64,000 bases of DNA, taken from assembly GCA_963768025.1 (NCBI GenBank), contig CAVYGM010000008.1:1-64000 (forward strand), given 5' to 3'. A program made the position numbers and the translations under genes. Each line of letters opens with the position of its first letter. The stretch's first letter is position 1. Positions 45,732 through 56,709 of the stretch are shown piece after piece. A model generated the notes under the pieces. The model had not been told where the DNA came from, did no database searches, and saw only the letters and a program-made list of their open reading frames with translations. The stretch comes from CAVYGM01 sp963768025. Its GTDB lineage: Bacteria > Bacteroidota > Bacteroidia > Cytophagales > Spirosomataceae.

Positions 45732-47099
45732 TCACACCTCCCTGATATCCATCCGGATTCGCCAATCCTTCGGCAAATAGTTATTCACCCGGTTACCCAG
45801 ATTCTTCATCCAACCCAGATTCAGGCCTTGGTGCCGGGCCAGTAGCCATCCTTTGGGGGCATCGGGCAGCAGAATCCCTTCTTTTTTCAGGAAAAGGAGA
45901 CTCGTCTCCCGATCCAACTCCACGGCGGGCAAGTCGGGCGAAACCGCCGTGCTCATGGCCAGATCCTGCGCCGGAATCAGGTCTTTGCCTTTAAAAGCTC
46001 CCATTTCGCGCAGCCACACGCCCTGTGGCAGAGCGGCGTCCAGAAACAGCAGGTCTTCTTTCAAATGCCGGGGAGCGCCGAGTACGGTATCGTCGGGCCG
46101 CTGCACAAAAAAGAAATCAGTGTCTTCATCGAGCCAGTCAGCGAGGGCGGCTTCCTCCCGCTTGTGTAGTGACTTGGATTTGAGCTTATCCATGTAGCGG
46201 GCGGCTTTGCCCGTGAAAGGTACCCCACGGGTTTGGCGGAAGGCGGCGAAGTAAAAGCCCTCGCCCCTGAGGTGGTGGGGATAGCATTGGTACCCGTAGT
46301 CACGGGCCTGGATGCCCCATTCGGCGGGAAGGTTTATTTCCAGATGCGTCAGTTTCTGGTTCTCGGCCAGCCAGTGGGCGTTCTGATCGTTTTCCTGTTC
46401 ATTGTAGGTGCAGGTACTGTACAGCAGCAGCCCGCCGGGCGCTACGAGCTTCACGGCGGCGGAAAGGATGCGTCGCTGCCGCGCCGAGCACAGCTGCACA
46501 TGCTCCGGCGACCACTCCTGAATGGCATCCGGGTCTTTGCGAAACAGCCCTTCGCCCGAGCAGGGGGCATCCACCAGGACCAGATCGAAAAAGCCGTTCA
46601 GTTTTGAAAAAGACTCCGGGTCGTAGCTGCACGTGAAGGTATCGGGGCTGCCCCAGCGTTCGAGGTTTTCTTTCAGCACCGTTACGCGGCCACGAATCAC
46701 CTCGTTTGCCAGCAGCAGGCTTCCCTCCGGCATCCACGAGGCCAGCAGGGTACTTTTACCGCCCGGCGCCGCGCAGAGGTCCAGTATCCGCAAGGGGTAC
46801 TTCGAGGGAATGCATTGACTCAGCACTTCGTGCAATACCATCGAAGAAGCCTCCTGTACGTAATAACCTCCCGCGTGAAACACCGGGTCCAGTGTGAACA
46901 CCGGCCGCTCGGGCAGGTAGTAGCCCTCGGGATGCCAAGGCACGGGCGTAAGGCCCGCGGCATCGTAGCCCCGCTTGACGGGGTTGAGCCGAATGCTCAC
47001 GGGCGGCTCGGTGGCCAGCGTTTTTTCAAATAAAGAAAAATCCGCCCCCAGTTGGGTTTGCATGGAGGCGGTGAAGGTAGGGGGAAGAGAATGAGTCAA
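45732..47099 (-). CDS. rsmF: RsmF/NSUN-type rRNA (cytosine-C5) methyltransferase
   Basis: A 455-residue SAM-dependent RNA m5C methyltransferase. The start MTHSLPPTFTASMQTQLGAD leads into VSIRLNPVKRG (RNA-binding N1 region). The catalytic core has DLCAAPGGKSTLLASWM (SAM-binding motif I), LVDAPCSGEGLFRKDP (motif IV, first catalytic Cys) and LLYSTCTYNEQENDQNA (motif VI, second Cys). The C-terminal extension (GWLLARHQGLNLGWMKNLGN) is the PUA-like domain of RsmF rather than RsmB. The likely target is 16S rRNA C1407 by family analogy. The frame is intact; a single-gene unit. Confidence 0.85.
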   Translation of the reverse strand: MTHSLPPTFTASMQTQLGADFSLFEKTLATEPPVSIRLNPVKRGYDAAGLTPVPWHPEGYYLPERPVFTLDPVFHAGGYYVQEASSMVLHEVLSQCIPSKYPLRILDLCAAPGGKSTLLASWMPEGSLLLANEVIRGRVTVLKENLERWGSPDTFTCSYDPESFSKLNGFFDLVLVDAPCSGEGLFRKDPDAIQEWSPEHVQLCSARQRRILSAAVKLVAPGGLLLYSTCTYNEQENDQNAHWLAENQKLTHLEINLPAEWGIQARDYGYQCYPHHLRGEGFYFAAFRQTRGVPFTGKAARYMDKLKSKSLHKREEAALADWLDEDTDFFFVQRPDDTVLGAPRHLKEDLLFLDAALPQGVWLREMGAFKGKDLIPAQDLAMSTAVSPDLPAVELDRETSLLFLKKEGILLPDAPKGWLLARHQGLNLGWMKNLGNRVNNYLPKDWRIRMDIREV

Positions 47100-47202
47100 A
47101 AGTTTATAAGTCTATGAGTTAGAGAGTCGATGAGTAAAAAGTCCCCGAGTTGAATATCTTTTTAGACTCATGAACTTTCAACTCATTTACTTCTGAACTC
47201 TA

Positions 47203-48793
47203 TTACGGCTTATTACTATCTACCTTGATCCGTGCTTCGCGGTTGGCGAGGGTCCAGGCGGTATGGAACACCAGTTTTACGATGGGGGCCTGCTTGTCGA
47301 ACAGGATCTTCTCTACGTCGTCGCCGGGGCGGTGGTAGTCTTCGTGGACACCCGTGAAGTAGAACACAATGGGGACGCCCTTCTTCGCAAAATTGTAGTG
47401 ATCCGAGCGGTAGTAAAAGCGGTTCGGATCTTTGGGGTCGTTGAAAGTATAGTCCAGCTTATACCCAATATGCTCGGCATTGGCCGCTTCGCTGATGGCG
47501 TGCAGCTCGGAAGATAGCTTGTCTGACCCGATGATATACACGTACTTGGGATCGCTCTCGTGCGCTTTATCTACCCGGCCAATCATGTCAATGTTCAGGT
47601 CAGCTACGGTGCTGGCCAGCGGCAACAGTGGGTTTTCGGCATAGTATTCCGAGCCAAAAAGGCCTTTTTCTTCACCCGTCACGTTCAGGAATAAGATGCT
47701 ACGGCGCGGGCCATTGCCCTCGGCTTTGGCCTTGCTGAACGCCTCGGCCAGTTCCAGCAGCGATACGGTACCCGAGCCATCGTCGTCGGCCCCGTTGTTG
47801 ATCTGTCCGTCGGCCGAAATACCGATGTGATCCAAGTGGGCCGAAATGACGATTACCTCGTCTTTCTTGTCGGTGCCTTCCAGGTAGCCGGCTACGTTTT
47901 CGGTTTGGATGGTTTCGCTGTTGCGCGTTACTTTGAGGGTAACATTGCCGACAGGTGCTTTCGCATCGGATTTATTTTTCTTAGCAATTTCATCCCGCAA
48001 TTCCATCAGTTTTTTGGGCGTGCTGTTCACCAGCGCCGCTCCCATATCGGCCGAAACGGTAAACACCGCCATGTTGCTCAGCGATTCCTCCACGGGCTTC
48101 ATGCTCATGGCGTTGAACCGCCGCGACATCACCGACCGCTGCCGGACCAGCTGCTCAAACTCCTTACCCTCTTTGTCCGAAATCATAAAGACGTACTTTG
48201 CACCCTTCGTCAAAGCGGTGGCGGCTTTCTTCTGCCAGGCCTGCGGTCCGCTCCAGCTCGACTTCTGGTCGTTGTCGTTGACCAGGTACTTGCCGTTGGC
48301 GTCCTGAGGCTCGCCTTCCAGAATCACCACGGCTTTGCCCGTCACGTCCACGTTTTTGTAGTCGTTGTACAGGCTGGCGTCAATGCCGTAGCCGCCAAAC
48401 ACCGTGGGTACGATGACTTCGCCCGGCGTTGTCAAGCAGGCCATTCAGGAAGAAATCCTGGTTAAAGTTATACGTCTTACCATCGGCTTTTACGTATACA
48501 TCGGCCCAGGTTTTGCGGTAAAGATTGTATTTCTGAAAATAGCTCTTGGACCCATCAGCCTCCGTAGCAATGGGCAGCAAACCGTACTGTTTGAAGTGTT
48601 TGGCTACGTAATCGGCGGCTTTTTTCTGGCCGGGGGAACCCGTATCGCGGCCTTCCAGACTATCGGAAGCAATGATGACGAGGTGCTTTTTGAGGTCGGC
48701 GGGCGTGATGGTTTCGGCGTATTGAGTAGCCTTATCCTGCGCCTGCCCAAGAGTTGCGGTCAGTAACAGACCGCCCAAGAGGTATTTGTTCAT
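47203..48793 (-). CDS. Secreted M28-family metallopeptidase (frameshifted; about 530 aa)
   Basis: Signal MNKYLLGGLLLTATLGQAQ, a helix ITPADLKKHLVIIASDSLEG with the EGR(D/E)TG segment typical of the family (LEGRDTGSPGQKKAADYVAK), then a PA-type insert (NVDVTGKAVVILEGEP). The zinc site follows: VISAHLDHIG (His, Asp), NNGADDDGSGTVSLLELAEA (bridging Asp), LNVTGEEKGLFGSEYY (Glu pair), DLNIDMIGRVD, and FYYRSDHYNFAKKGVP. One indel near 48430 separates the first ~125 residues. It is likely a periplasmic or surface aminopeptidase acting on peptides. A monocistronic unit. Confidence 0.85.
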
Positions 48794-48987
48794 TGAAAAA
48801 GGATTGAATTTAGAATTGGTATAGAAACGAAAAAAAGCTGGACTTCATTCGTTTGTATGACAAATAACGCAAATCTGCCGGGGATTGCGAAATGGGCGCG
48901 ATGATCCCATCGCCTATTGGGGCCGTAGCCCGGTACCGAGCTACGGCAGACCCTCCTTTGACCAGCAGAATGACACCCCTTTGTACC

Positions 48988-51900
48988 TCACTTCCCCGTC
49001 CAGTCGGGCCAGCGGCCAGGGGTGTAGGGGGCATTGTTCAATTCAAGGGTCTTTTCAAGGGCCATTAGTCTCCTGATCCATTTTCTTCAGATCCCCCAGC
49101 AGCGCTGTGAACTGTTTGGCGGCCAGCGTGTAAGAATCTTTATAGGTTTGGGGTACGGGGGCCAGCGTGGTGTTCATGCCCGAAGTAAAGTCCGCAATTC
49201 GACTTCTGATACCCGGTAGAGTTTCAAACTGACGCTGCGCCCTGGTTTCGTCGCCATTCAGGGTAGTTTTCAGGCGTTCCAGGTCCTGGTGGAGGCGGTA
49301 GCTGGTTTCCAGCAGAGGCTTGGCCGGCGCGGGCATATCCAGAATGGCCGTACCGATGGCCCCGAGCCGGGTGTCCATACGGCTCAGTAGGTCATTAGCG
49401 GCGCTTACCGCTTTTTGCAATTCAGCGGCTTTGCTGTTAAAGGCGGCGTTCTCGGCCGGATTGACGGGCAGGCTACTCTGATCCAGCAGGATGCACTCAA
49501 AAGCTACCGGACCGGCCAGTTCGGTGAGGGTACCATCCTCGTACTTGAGCCAGCGATACCGTGTACTGACCGGGCGCAGCGAGGTAGCCGGTTTCGGCAC
49601 TCCCAAAAAGTTGGTCGGGTTGGGGGGTAAATCGGTTTTGGGTGGGGGCCGTGGTTCCGTAGCGGTAGTCCCAAACCATCCGGTGCAGGCCTTTTTTGGC
49701 GGGTGCTTTCAGATGCCGCACCACCTTACCAGCCTGATCCAGGACTGTAAACAGCAGGTAGGGGTCGGGTTGTTGGTCTTCGAGACGCAGGCTGTCCAGG
49801 CTGGGGTAATATACACTTTGCTTCCGGCCCAGCATAGTTTTTTCGGATTCCTGCCGCTTGTCTTTCAACGTTTTGATATCCTCTTTGAGATAGTAGGTAA
49901 ACACCGCTCCCACGGGTGGGTTAGGCGTAGAGAAGTAGCTACTGCCCAGGTGGCCCTTATCGCGAAGACCCAGCGGAAACCGCTCCACGTACATCAGGCT
50001 TTTCTTGACGGGAAATAGGCGGGCCGTTTGGTCAAGATCCTCCGCTTTGAGTTTGCGTAGCAGGGAATAATCATCCAGAATATAAAAGCCCCGGCCAAAC
50101 GTAGCCAGTACCAGGTCATTCTCCCGGCGTTGGATTTCGATGTCCCGAACGGCCACTGTGGGTAGCCCGCCCTTCAATTGAAGCCAGTTTAGCCCACCGC
50201 TAGTGGTAAAAAATACCCCAAACTCGGTACCTACAAACAGCAGGTCGGGGTCTACGTGATCTTCGGCTACGGTGTACACACTGCCGCGCGCGGGTAGGTC
50301 GGCCTGAATGGCTTTCCAGCTTTTGCCCGCATCGGTGGTTTTCAGCACGTAGGGTTTAAAGTCGCCGTCGCGGTGGTTGTTGAAGCACACGTAGGCCGTA
50401 TTTTTGTCGTGCAGCGACGCAATGATCTGGTGTACGTAGGTTTCTTAGGTACCCCCGGCAGGTTGTCAAACTTCTGCCAGTTTTTTCCACCGTCCGCCGT
50501 CCGTTGAATCAGGCCGTCGTCGGTGCCTGCCCACAGCAGATCGGCGTCCAGTTTGGACTCCGCGATGGTGGTGAGCTGGCCGTAAATATCGGTGCTGCCG
50601 TTTTTGGCAATGGCATCTACCGACCACACCCGGCCCATTACTTCCAATTTGTTACGGTCGAGTCTGCCGGCTCAGGTCTGGGCTGATGATGGTCCAGGAG
50701 TTGCCTCGGTCGTCGGTACGGTACACCCGGTTGGAGCCGCTGTACAGGCGGGCATTGTTGTGCTGACTGATCAGCAACGGGGCATCCCAGTTCCAGCGCA
50801 CGGCCTCCTGCCCTTCCAGCTCCACGGGCCGGATCGACAGGTACTCCCCGCTCTTACGGTCAAATCGCACCAGACCGCCGTATTGGCTTTGGGCGTAAAT
50901 GATGTCCGGGTTCGACTGATCTACCTGCGTTTCGAAACCGTCGCCGAGGGAGGTTACGTACCAGTCGGCGTTGACGATGCCGTTGGCCGAGGTGGTGCGG
51001 CTGGGGCCCCCGAGGCTCAGGTTATCCTGCGTACCACCGTGTACCCCGTAGAAAGGGTAGGCATTGTCGGTGGCTACCTTGTAGAACTGAGTAACGGGCA
51101 GGTTCGATTTAAAATCCCAGGTTTTGGCAAAATCATAGCTTTCGTACACGCCCGCCGTCGCAGCCCACCAGCAGGTGGTCGCCGTTCTGCGGGTCAACCC
51201 AGATGCAGTGGTTGTCGATGTGTTTGTTCAGCTCCCCCAGGTTACTGACTGTTTTACCCCCATCACTGCTGACCTTGTAGTAGGTATCGGTAATGTAGAT
51301 CCGATCCGGATTGATGGGGTCACAGGTAATTTCCTGGTAGTAATTGCCCGAAGTAAAGTACGGATTTCGCTTTTCCCAGCTAGCCCCCTGATCCACCGAC
51401 CGGTAGATACCCCCTTTATCGTCCGGGGCTTCGACCACCGTATACAGGACGTTCGGATTGACCGGACTAATGGCCAGTCCCATGCGTCCGATGTCGCCAC
51501 CGGGCAGGCCGCCTTCCAGTTTTTTCCAGGTAGCCCCCCCGTCCGTCGATTTGTACAGGGCCGACTCCGGCCCGCCGCCGATGTACGTGTACACTTTCCG
51601 CATCCGCTGGTGAAAGGCCGCGTACAGTACGTTCGGGTCGCGGGGGTCCATCACCAGATCGTTGCAGCCGGTGTAGGCACTTACCGATTTTACGTTGGTC
51701 CAGGTAGCGCCTCCGTCGGTGGATTTGTACACACCGCGGTCACCGCCCTCGCTCCATACCGGCCCGTAGGCTCCTACATAGATGATGTCAGGATTGGTAG
51801 GATGCACGATGATTTCGGAAATGTGTTCCGAGTTTTTCAAGCCCATATTTTTCCAGCTTTTGCCCGCGTCCTCGCTCTTGTACACCCCATCGCCGTAGGA

Positions 51901-52287
51901 AACCGACCGCTGGTTGTTGTTTTCGCCACTGCCCACCCACACCACGCTGGGGTTGGTAGGTGCCAGGGTCACGCAGCCAATGGAATACGAGCCCTGCCCG
52001 TCAAACAGCGGCTGATAGGTGACCCCGTGGTTGGAGGTTTTCCACACCCCGCCCGCCGAGGTGGCCACGTAATATTCACTGGAATTGGCTGGGTTGACGG
52101 CGAAGTCCGATATCCGGCCGGAAGTAACCGACGGGCCGATGGATCGGAACGTCAAGCCCGAAAACGTGGCGTCGGTAAAGGCGTCGGGTTGCTTAGCGGG
52201 AGCTGGTGTACCTTTCTTCTGGCCCGAGGCCAGCTGCGTAGTCAGCATCAAGAGGGTACCTAGCAGGAGTTTGGAGAAGTGCTTCAT
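48988..52287 (-). CDS. Large secreted VPS10/BNR-repeat (sortilin-like glycosyl hydrolase-annotated) protein (multiple frameshifts; about 1095 aa)
   Basis: Signal MKHFSKLLLGTLLMLTTQLA, then two linked propellers built from Asp-box repeats: SSEYYVATSAGGVWKTSNHG, GVYKSEDAGKSWKNMG, ALYKSTDGGATWKKLEGG, GGIYRSVDQGASWEKRN, and later RVYRTDDRGNSWTIISPDL and LIQRTADGGKNWQKFDNLPG. A C-terminal helical domain follows (AAELQKAVSAANDLLSRMDT). Indels near 51155, 50655, 50445, 49548 and 49058 must be corrected. The last one extends the protein to a stop at 48988, ending APYTPGRWPDWTGK, the usual terminus of this family. Function of the family is poorly defined; a surface binding role is more likely than hydrolysis. 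Confidence 0.8.
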
Positions 52288-52381
52288 GAAAAAGTTGGTT
52301 GGGTTTTAGTAGTGGGGCATTAGCCTGCTGGATTTATTGAGTCCGGCAAGACAAGGGAGCATCCCACTGATGTCCTTTTTT

Positions 52382-52410
52382 CAAAGATACAAATTTATTT
52401 ATGCGAGCAA
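52382..52410 (-). promoter_or_regulatory. Bacteroidota-type promoter candidate for the VPS10/BNR gene
   Basis: On the minus strand TTG (52410-52408), an 18-bp spacer and TATCTTTG (52389-52382) match TTG-N-TAnnTTTG. It is 95 bp upstream of the ATG at 52287. The rest of the 52288-52661 gap shows nothing. Confidence 0.5.
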
Positions 52411-52661
52411 ATACACCACAGCCTGTTGCGGCCGCATGGGAAGTGCACCAGAAGCAGGCCCTGGACACATTGGAAAACAGGGTTCAGCCGCAATTTTGTA
52501 AATGCCTGAGATTTTGACAAAAACAAAACTGAACCTGAGGTACGCCCATTTTTGGAAGGAAATAGTACGCGGCGTTTTTCAGAGAGGTGTCTTTTGAAGA
52601 AAACTTACATACGCTCCAACGTACAGCCGGTGGGTACAGGTAGGAACTTCCCTGTGTTTGT

Positions 52662-52844
52662 TTAATTCAAAAAGTACACAAAAGTTGAGATAGGAGAATT
52701 TCCCAGCAGCTGATCCAGCAAAGTTACCTGCCGGGGCAAACAGATCAATTGCACAGTTTTGCGGTGCCGGGTAACTAGCTCATGCATACGGCTGCTCGAC
52801 TCTACCGACAGGGTACAGTCGCGGGTCAATAGGGGGCGTTTCAT
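52662..52844 (-). CDS. Doubtful small ORF (60 aa)
   Basis: ATG at 52844 gives MKRPLLTRDCTLSVESSSRM, then TVQLICLPRQVTLLDQLLGN. The composition is plausible, with a GC-richer codon pattern inside AT-rich surroundings, but no domain, ribosome binding site or neighbour supports it. From 52845 to 53187 the sequence is very AT-rich and presumably regulatory for the caspase gene; I see no exact promoter match there. Confidence 0.25.
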   Translation of the reverse strand: MKRPLLTRDCTLSVESSSRMHELVTRHRKTVQLICLPRQVTLLDQLLGNSPISTFVYFLN

Positions 52845-53187
52845 TGTTTCTATGAGTAAGGAGGGTACTGTTAGTATGGCCACTAAATTATATATCAATT
52901 ACTGTATTTCCATAAAAATCAAACTATAATTTTATAAACAGCATTATTTTCAAAATATTATATAGTGAAATAAACTATAAACCACACAAAATAATTTTTA
53001 TCCACCTGATTTTCAGAGTCCTTTGTGGTAATAGCCACACCTTGGTTTTTATCCAACTTACTTACCCTTTGCACACTTTCTCCGGCTTTCATTGTGTTTT
53101 TTCTGTTTTCCCTGTAAGTTTAAATGGAAATCCCCGGATCTGTTTTCCGCTGATTCTAACCAACTTATCTTACCGCTCAAAAACCCG

Positions 53188-54789
53188 ATGAAACGGATTC
53201 TGCTGGTGACCGTGTTTCTGCTCCTTGGGGAGAATGCCTGGGCGCAGTCCAAAGGCCTGAAGCCTGTGGAGGGCGAGGCCCCGTCGGGTACCGAGCGGCG
53301 GATAGCGCTGGTGATAGGTAACAAGGACTACCAGAAAATGAACCCGTTGCGGAATCCTCTGAACGATGCCAACGATATGGCGGAAGCTTTGCAAAAGCTG
53401 GGTTTTGAAACGATAAAAGTTACCAATACCGACTACCGGGCGCTGGTAGGGGCAGTCAACCGGTTCAGGGAGCAGTTGAGTAGTTCGGATGTGGCGCTTT
53501 TCTATTATTCCGGGCACGGCATTAGTTACGGAGGCAAAAACTTCCTGATGCCGGTGGACGCCGATATCAGCTGCCTCGATCAAATAGAGGAGTTTGGTGT
53601 GCCCCTCAACCGAATATTGGGCGATATTGCCGCCAAAAACGTACGGAATAGCTTTGTGTTTCTGGATGCCTGCCGCAATGTGCCCAACCTGAAAGTATGC
53701 GATAATACCACCCGGGATTTTTCGCCCAATACCGGCCTTGTAAAACCAACCAACAACCCTCGGGGCAGCATGGTGGTATACGCTACCGAAGAGGGTAGCA
53801 CCGCCGACGACAACGTAGCCGAGCGAAATGGCTTGTTCACCGCCGCTTTGCTTCGCTACCTCACTACGCCAAACCTGGGCATTCGCACCATTCTGGATCG
53901 GACCAGCATCGAAGTAGAGAAGAGTAGCCTGGGCAAGCAGGTGCCGGGACGCTACGACAAGTTGCAAGGTGATTTTGTCTTTGTTCAGTCAGCTGGCGCA
54001 GCCGCTCCGGGTGTCGCTCCCCCCTCCCAACTGCCGCCGGCTACCACTGCACCATCCTCCACTACTGCCCGAAGCTATATGGACTTACCATTCGCTGAGC
54101 TGGTGCGGGTAGAGGGGGGTACCTTCCCCATGGGTGACAGCCGTGCGGAAGGAGCCGAAGATGAGGTACCCCTTCATACGGTAACGGTGAGCAGCTTCTG
54201 GATGGGCAAGTATGAGGTCACCCAGCGGCAGTGGCAGGAGGTCATGGGTAACAATCCGAGTTTTTTTAAGGAATGCGATGACTGTCCCGTGGAGCAGGTC
54301 AGCCTGGACAACATCCAGGTATTTCTCACCAAGCTCAACGCCCGTACGGCTGCCCGGTACCGGTTACCGACGGAGGCCGAGTGGGAGTACGCCGCGGGCG
54401 GAGGCAGCGGCATGCGTACCCGCTTTGGGAATGGGCGCGAGGAGGCCAACCCGGCAGACATTAATTTTGAAGGCCGTTTGACTTACAAAAAACCTTACTC
54501 CGTAGTAGGAGAAGCCCGAAGAAAGACCGTAGCCGTGGGAAGTTTTTCGCCTAATTCCCTGGGGCTTCACGATATGAGCGGCAATGTGTACGAATGGTGC
54601 ACCGACTGGTATGGCGCCTACGAGAAAGTAGCCCAAACCAATCCTAAGGGCCCCGCCACGGGTACCGAGCGGGTGTTTCGGGGGGGTAGCTGGGACGACT
54701 TTCCGGAGAGGATCCGGATCACCAACCGCAACTCCAATATCTCTTCGTTTCGGTACAGCCGGATTGGGTTTCGGCTGGTTCTGGACTAG
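53188..54789 (+). CDS. Secreted caspase-fold (C14) protease fused to a SUMF/FGE-like domain
   Basis: The start is ATG at 53188 (MKRILLVTVFLLLGENAWAQ, a signal peptide). Residues ~35-260 form a caspase-type p20/p10 domain: RRIALVIGNKDYQKMNPLRN, VALFYYSGHG with catalytic His110, NSFVFLDACRN with Cys162, and GSMVVYATEEGSTADDN. A Pro/Ser/Thr linker follows. Residues ~310-533 are a formylglycine-generating-enzyme-like domain (GGTFPMGDSRAEGAEDEVPL, WMGKYEVTQRQWQEVMGNNP, YRLPTEAEWEYAAGGG, GLHDMSGNVYEWCTDWYG). The cysteine pair needed for formylglycine synthesis is replaced (RGGSWDDFPERIRITNRN), so this domain probably binds a ligand, as in PvdO/EgtB-like relatives. The fusion is a known pattern; its substrates are not. 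The frame is intact. Confidence 0.88.
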   Translation: MKRILLVTVFLLLGENAWAQSKGLKPVEGEAPSGTERRIALVIGNKDYQKMNPLRNPLNDANDMAEALQKLGFETIKVTNTDYRALVGAVNRFREQLSSSDVALFYYSGHGISYGGKNFLMPVDADISCLDQIEEFGVPLNRILGDIAAKNVRNSFVFLDACRNVPNLKVCDNTTRDFSPNTGLVKPTNNPRGSMVVYATEEGSTADDNVAERNGLFTAALLRYLTTPNLGIRTILDRTSIEVEKSSLGKQVPGRYDKLQGDFVFVQSAGAAAPGVAPPSQLPPATTAPSSTTARSYMDLPFAELVRVEGGTFPMGDSRAEGAEDEVPLHTVTVSSFWMGKYEVTQRQWQEVMGNNPSFFKECDDCPVEQVSLDNIQVFLTKLNARTAARYRLPTEAEWEYAAGGGSGMRTRFGNGREEANPADINFEGRLTYKKPYSVVGEARRKTVAVGSFSPNSLGLHDMSGNVYEWCTDWYGAYEKVAQTNPKGPATGTERVFRGGSWDDFPERIRITNRNSNISSFRYSRIGFRLVLD

Positions 54790-54846
54790 CGGCTCACGCT
54801 TGCTAAATCACGTAGGAATACGCTAGTAAGGAAAGTCTCAAAATGA

Positions 54847-54854
54847 TATATTTG
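54847..54854 (+). promoter_or_regulatory. -7 box candidate for the lipoprotein gene
   Basis: TATATTTG matches TAnnTTTG exactly, 30 bp before the ATG at 54884. No TTG stands 18-20 bp upstream, so support is partial. Confidence 0.35.
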
Positions 54855-54883
54855 GGATACCAACCTCACTACCAGATCATCTC

Positions 54884-55594
54884 ATGAAAAAAATCCTGCT
54901 TCTGACCCTGATCAGCGTCTGCTTCTTTTCGTGCAGTACCAGTGCTTTGCTGACGGCTAATTTTGAAAGCGAGACCATAGGAGCCCTGCCTGCCCAAAAT
55001 ATTCCTGGGGCACCCTCAGGAGATGAGATCACCTACAGCACCCAACTAGAACCACGGATTAAGGTAGTAGCCTCGACTTCCCCCGGCGAAAAAGCAGTGG
55101 AGTTTAGCCAGAACACGGCCCCTGGCCTTACGTCTTCTAACCAATTTCTTGGTTTTCGTGGTATAAGCACCAACCTCACCCAGCCTTTGTACTTCCTTTA
55201 CACGGCTCGCCAATCGGGCACCTTCAATGCGTTGATTGTTGACCTTTCGGACGGTTCGGGAGCCCTTTTGGCCCGTATGTACATTCGGAATACCGGGGAC
55301 GTATCCCTTGTAAATAACCTTTCTACCAACTCCGTCAGTGAGGTAGGTACCATTTCCGAGGGCACGTCACACGTCGTAGTTTTTGCCGTCGACGTCGCGG
55401 CCGGAACGTACAATCTGACCATCATAAAATCGGGGGGTAATCTTTCCGCCACCAATAAGCCTCTGTTGAACACGGCCCTAACCTACGCTAATCCCGCTCG
55501 CCCTACGTTAAGTATTCGATACAGCGATGGCGACTCGCCGGCCAATCAGTACGTAATAGAGGCGCTGACGATCAGCAAAAAGGATCCCATGTAG
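54884..55594 (+). CDS. Hypothetical lipoprotein (236 aa)
   Basis: The N-terminus MKKILLLTLISVCFFSCSTS has a lipobox (FFSC, Cys17). The mature part is beta-rich with a repeated-strand feel (LLTANFESETIGALPAQNIP, VVASTSPGEKAVEFSQ, GTFNALIVDLSDGSGALLAR), reminiscent of lectin-like jelly rolls, and ends QYVIEALTISKKDPM. I do not recognise a family. It is a single gene, convergent with the asparaginase gene 22 bp downstream. Confidence 0.6.
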   Translation: MKKILLLTLISVCFFSCSTSALLTANFESETIGALPAQNIPGAPSGDEITYSTQLEPRIKVVASTSPGEKAVEFSQNTAPGLTSSNQFLGFRGISTNLTQPLYFLYTARQSGTFNALIVDLSDGSGALLARMYIRNTGDVSLVNNLSTNSVSEVGTISEGTSHVVVFAVDVAAGTYNLTIIKSGGNLSATNKPLLNTALTYANPARPTLSIRYSDGDSPANQYVIEALTISKKDPM

Positions 55595-55616
55595 TACCTT
55601 TCGTACCAACCACAGG

Positions 55617-56657
55617 TTAGGCATAGAAGCTTTTGGCGTTGTAAACGGTAGCTTTGCCCTCCTTTTCGGTTACGGTGTAGTTAAATCCTTTCAGAAGAGA
55701 ATAGGCCCCTACCTCGCCCTGCTTGTTGATGGCGATAAAGCCTACCTGAAATGTTTTGGCGCGCTCGGGATCGGGTTTCACGATGCGTTCAATGGCTTTT
55801 TTACAAGCATCCTCGGGCGAAAGCCCCGAGCGCATAAGCTCTACCACCAGGTGAGTGCCACATACCCGGATCACTTCCTCGCCCTGCCCGGACGATGTGG
55901 CCGCCCCTATTTCATTATCCACAAAAAGCCCGGCTCCAATAATAGGCGAATCCCCTACCCTGCCCCGCATTTTGAAGCCCATGCCACTGGTGGTACACAT
56001 GCCCGACACATCGCCGTTGGCATCCAGTGCCAGGGTGCCCATGGTATCGTGGTTGAATGAACCGTCGTCCAGCCGACCTGGCGCAAAAGGCCCGTGGCCT
56101 TTGGAATCTTTGCCCTTGTTCTGTTGGAGTTCGATGTTGATAACGGGCTTGTACTCCGCTTTTTTCAGCCAGTTTTCATACGATTTTTTCGCTCCTGCCG
56201 ACAGTTCATCCGGCTCCAAAGTAAAGCCGTTTTCTACGGCAAACTGCTGCGCCCCCACCCCGGCCAGAAACACGTGCGGGGTGGTCTCCATGAGCCTACG
56301 GGCTACCGAAACGGGGTGCTTGATCCGTTCCAGAAAAGCCACCGACCCGCAGTTCGCCTTCTCGTCCATGATGCAGGCATCCAGGGTTACGTGCCCGTCG
56401 CGGTCGGGATTTCCCCCGAGGCCTACGCAACAGTTTATGTCGTTCTCGATGGCGATGCCGGCCTGTTCTACGGCATCGAGGGCCTTGCCTCCTTTGGCCA
56501 GCACCGGCCAGGCGGCCCCATTGGCGATTTTACCACTATCCCAGGTCGAGATCACCACGGGTTTGTTGACTGCATTTTTGGCAAAAAGTCGGTTTGGCTT
56601 AGCAAGAGGGAACGCTAAGGCTACCAAACTAAGAAAGGAACGACGGGTTGAAAACAT
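55617..56657 (-). CDS. N4-(beta-N-acetylglucosaminyl)-L-asparaginase (glycosylasparaginase, Ntn hydrolase)
   Basis: A 346-residue protein with a Tat-like signal (TRRSFLSLVALAFPLAKP). The alpha chain includes VISTWDSGKIANGAAWPVLA and LGGNPDRDGHVTLDACIMDE. The autocleavage site is FNHDTMGTLALDANGDVSGM, where Thr of HDT becomes the N-terminal nucleophile. The beta chain has GRVGDSPIIGAGLFVDNEIG and AATSSGQGEEVIR, which line the active site. The enzyme splits the GlcNAc-Asn bond of free glycoasparagine, the last step of N-glycoprotein breakdown; export to the periplasm fits scavenging. The frame is intact. Confidence 0.92.
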   Translation of the reverse strand: MFSTRRSFLSLVALAFPLAKPNRLFAKNAVNKPVVISTWDSGKIANGAAWPVLAKGGKALDAVEQAGIAIENDINCCVGLGGNPDRDGHVTLDACIMDEKANCGSVAFLERIKHPVSVARRLMETTPHVFLAGVGAQQFAVENGFTLEPDELSAGAKKSYENWLKKAEYKPVINIELQQNKGKDSKGHGPFAPGRLDDGSFNHDTMGTLALDANGDVSGMCTTSGMGFKMRGRVGDSPIIGAGLFVDNEIGAATSSGQGEEVIRVCGTHLVVELMRSGLSPEDACKKAIERIVKPDPERAKTFQVGFIAINKQGEVGAYSLLKGFNYTVTEKEGKATVYNAKSFYA

Positions 56658-56709
56658 TGTAGGGGGTGTTTAGAAGTAATGACTCAATACCTGGCGGTAC
56701 TGTTCGGGG

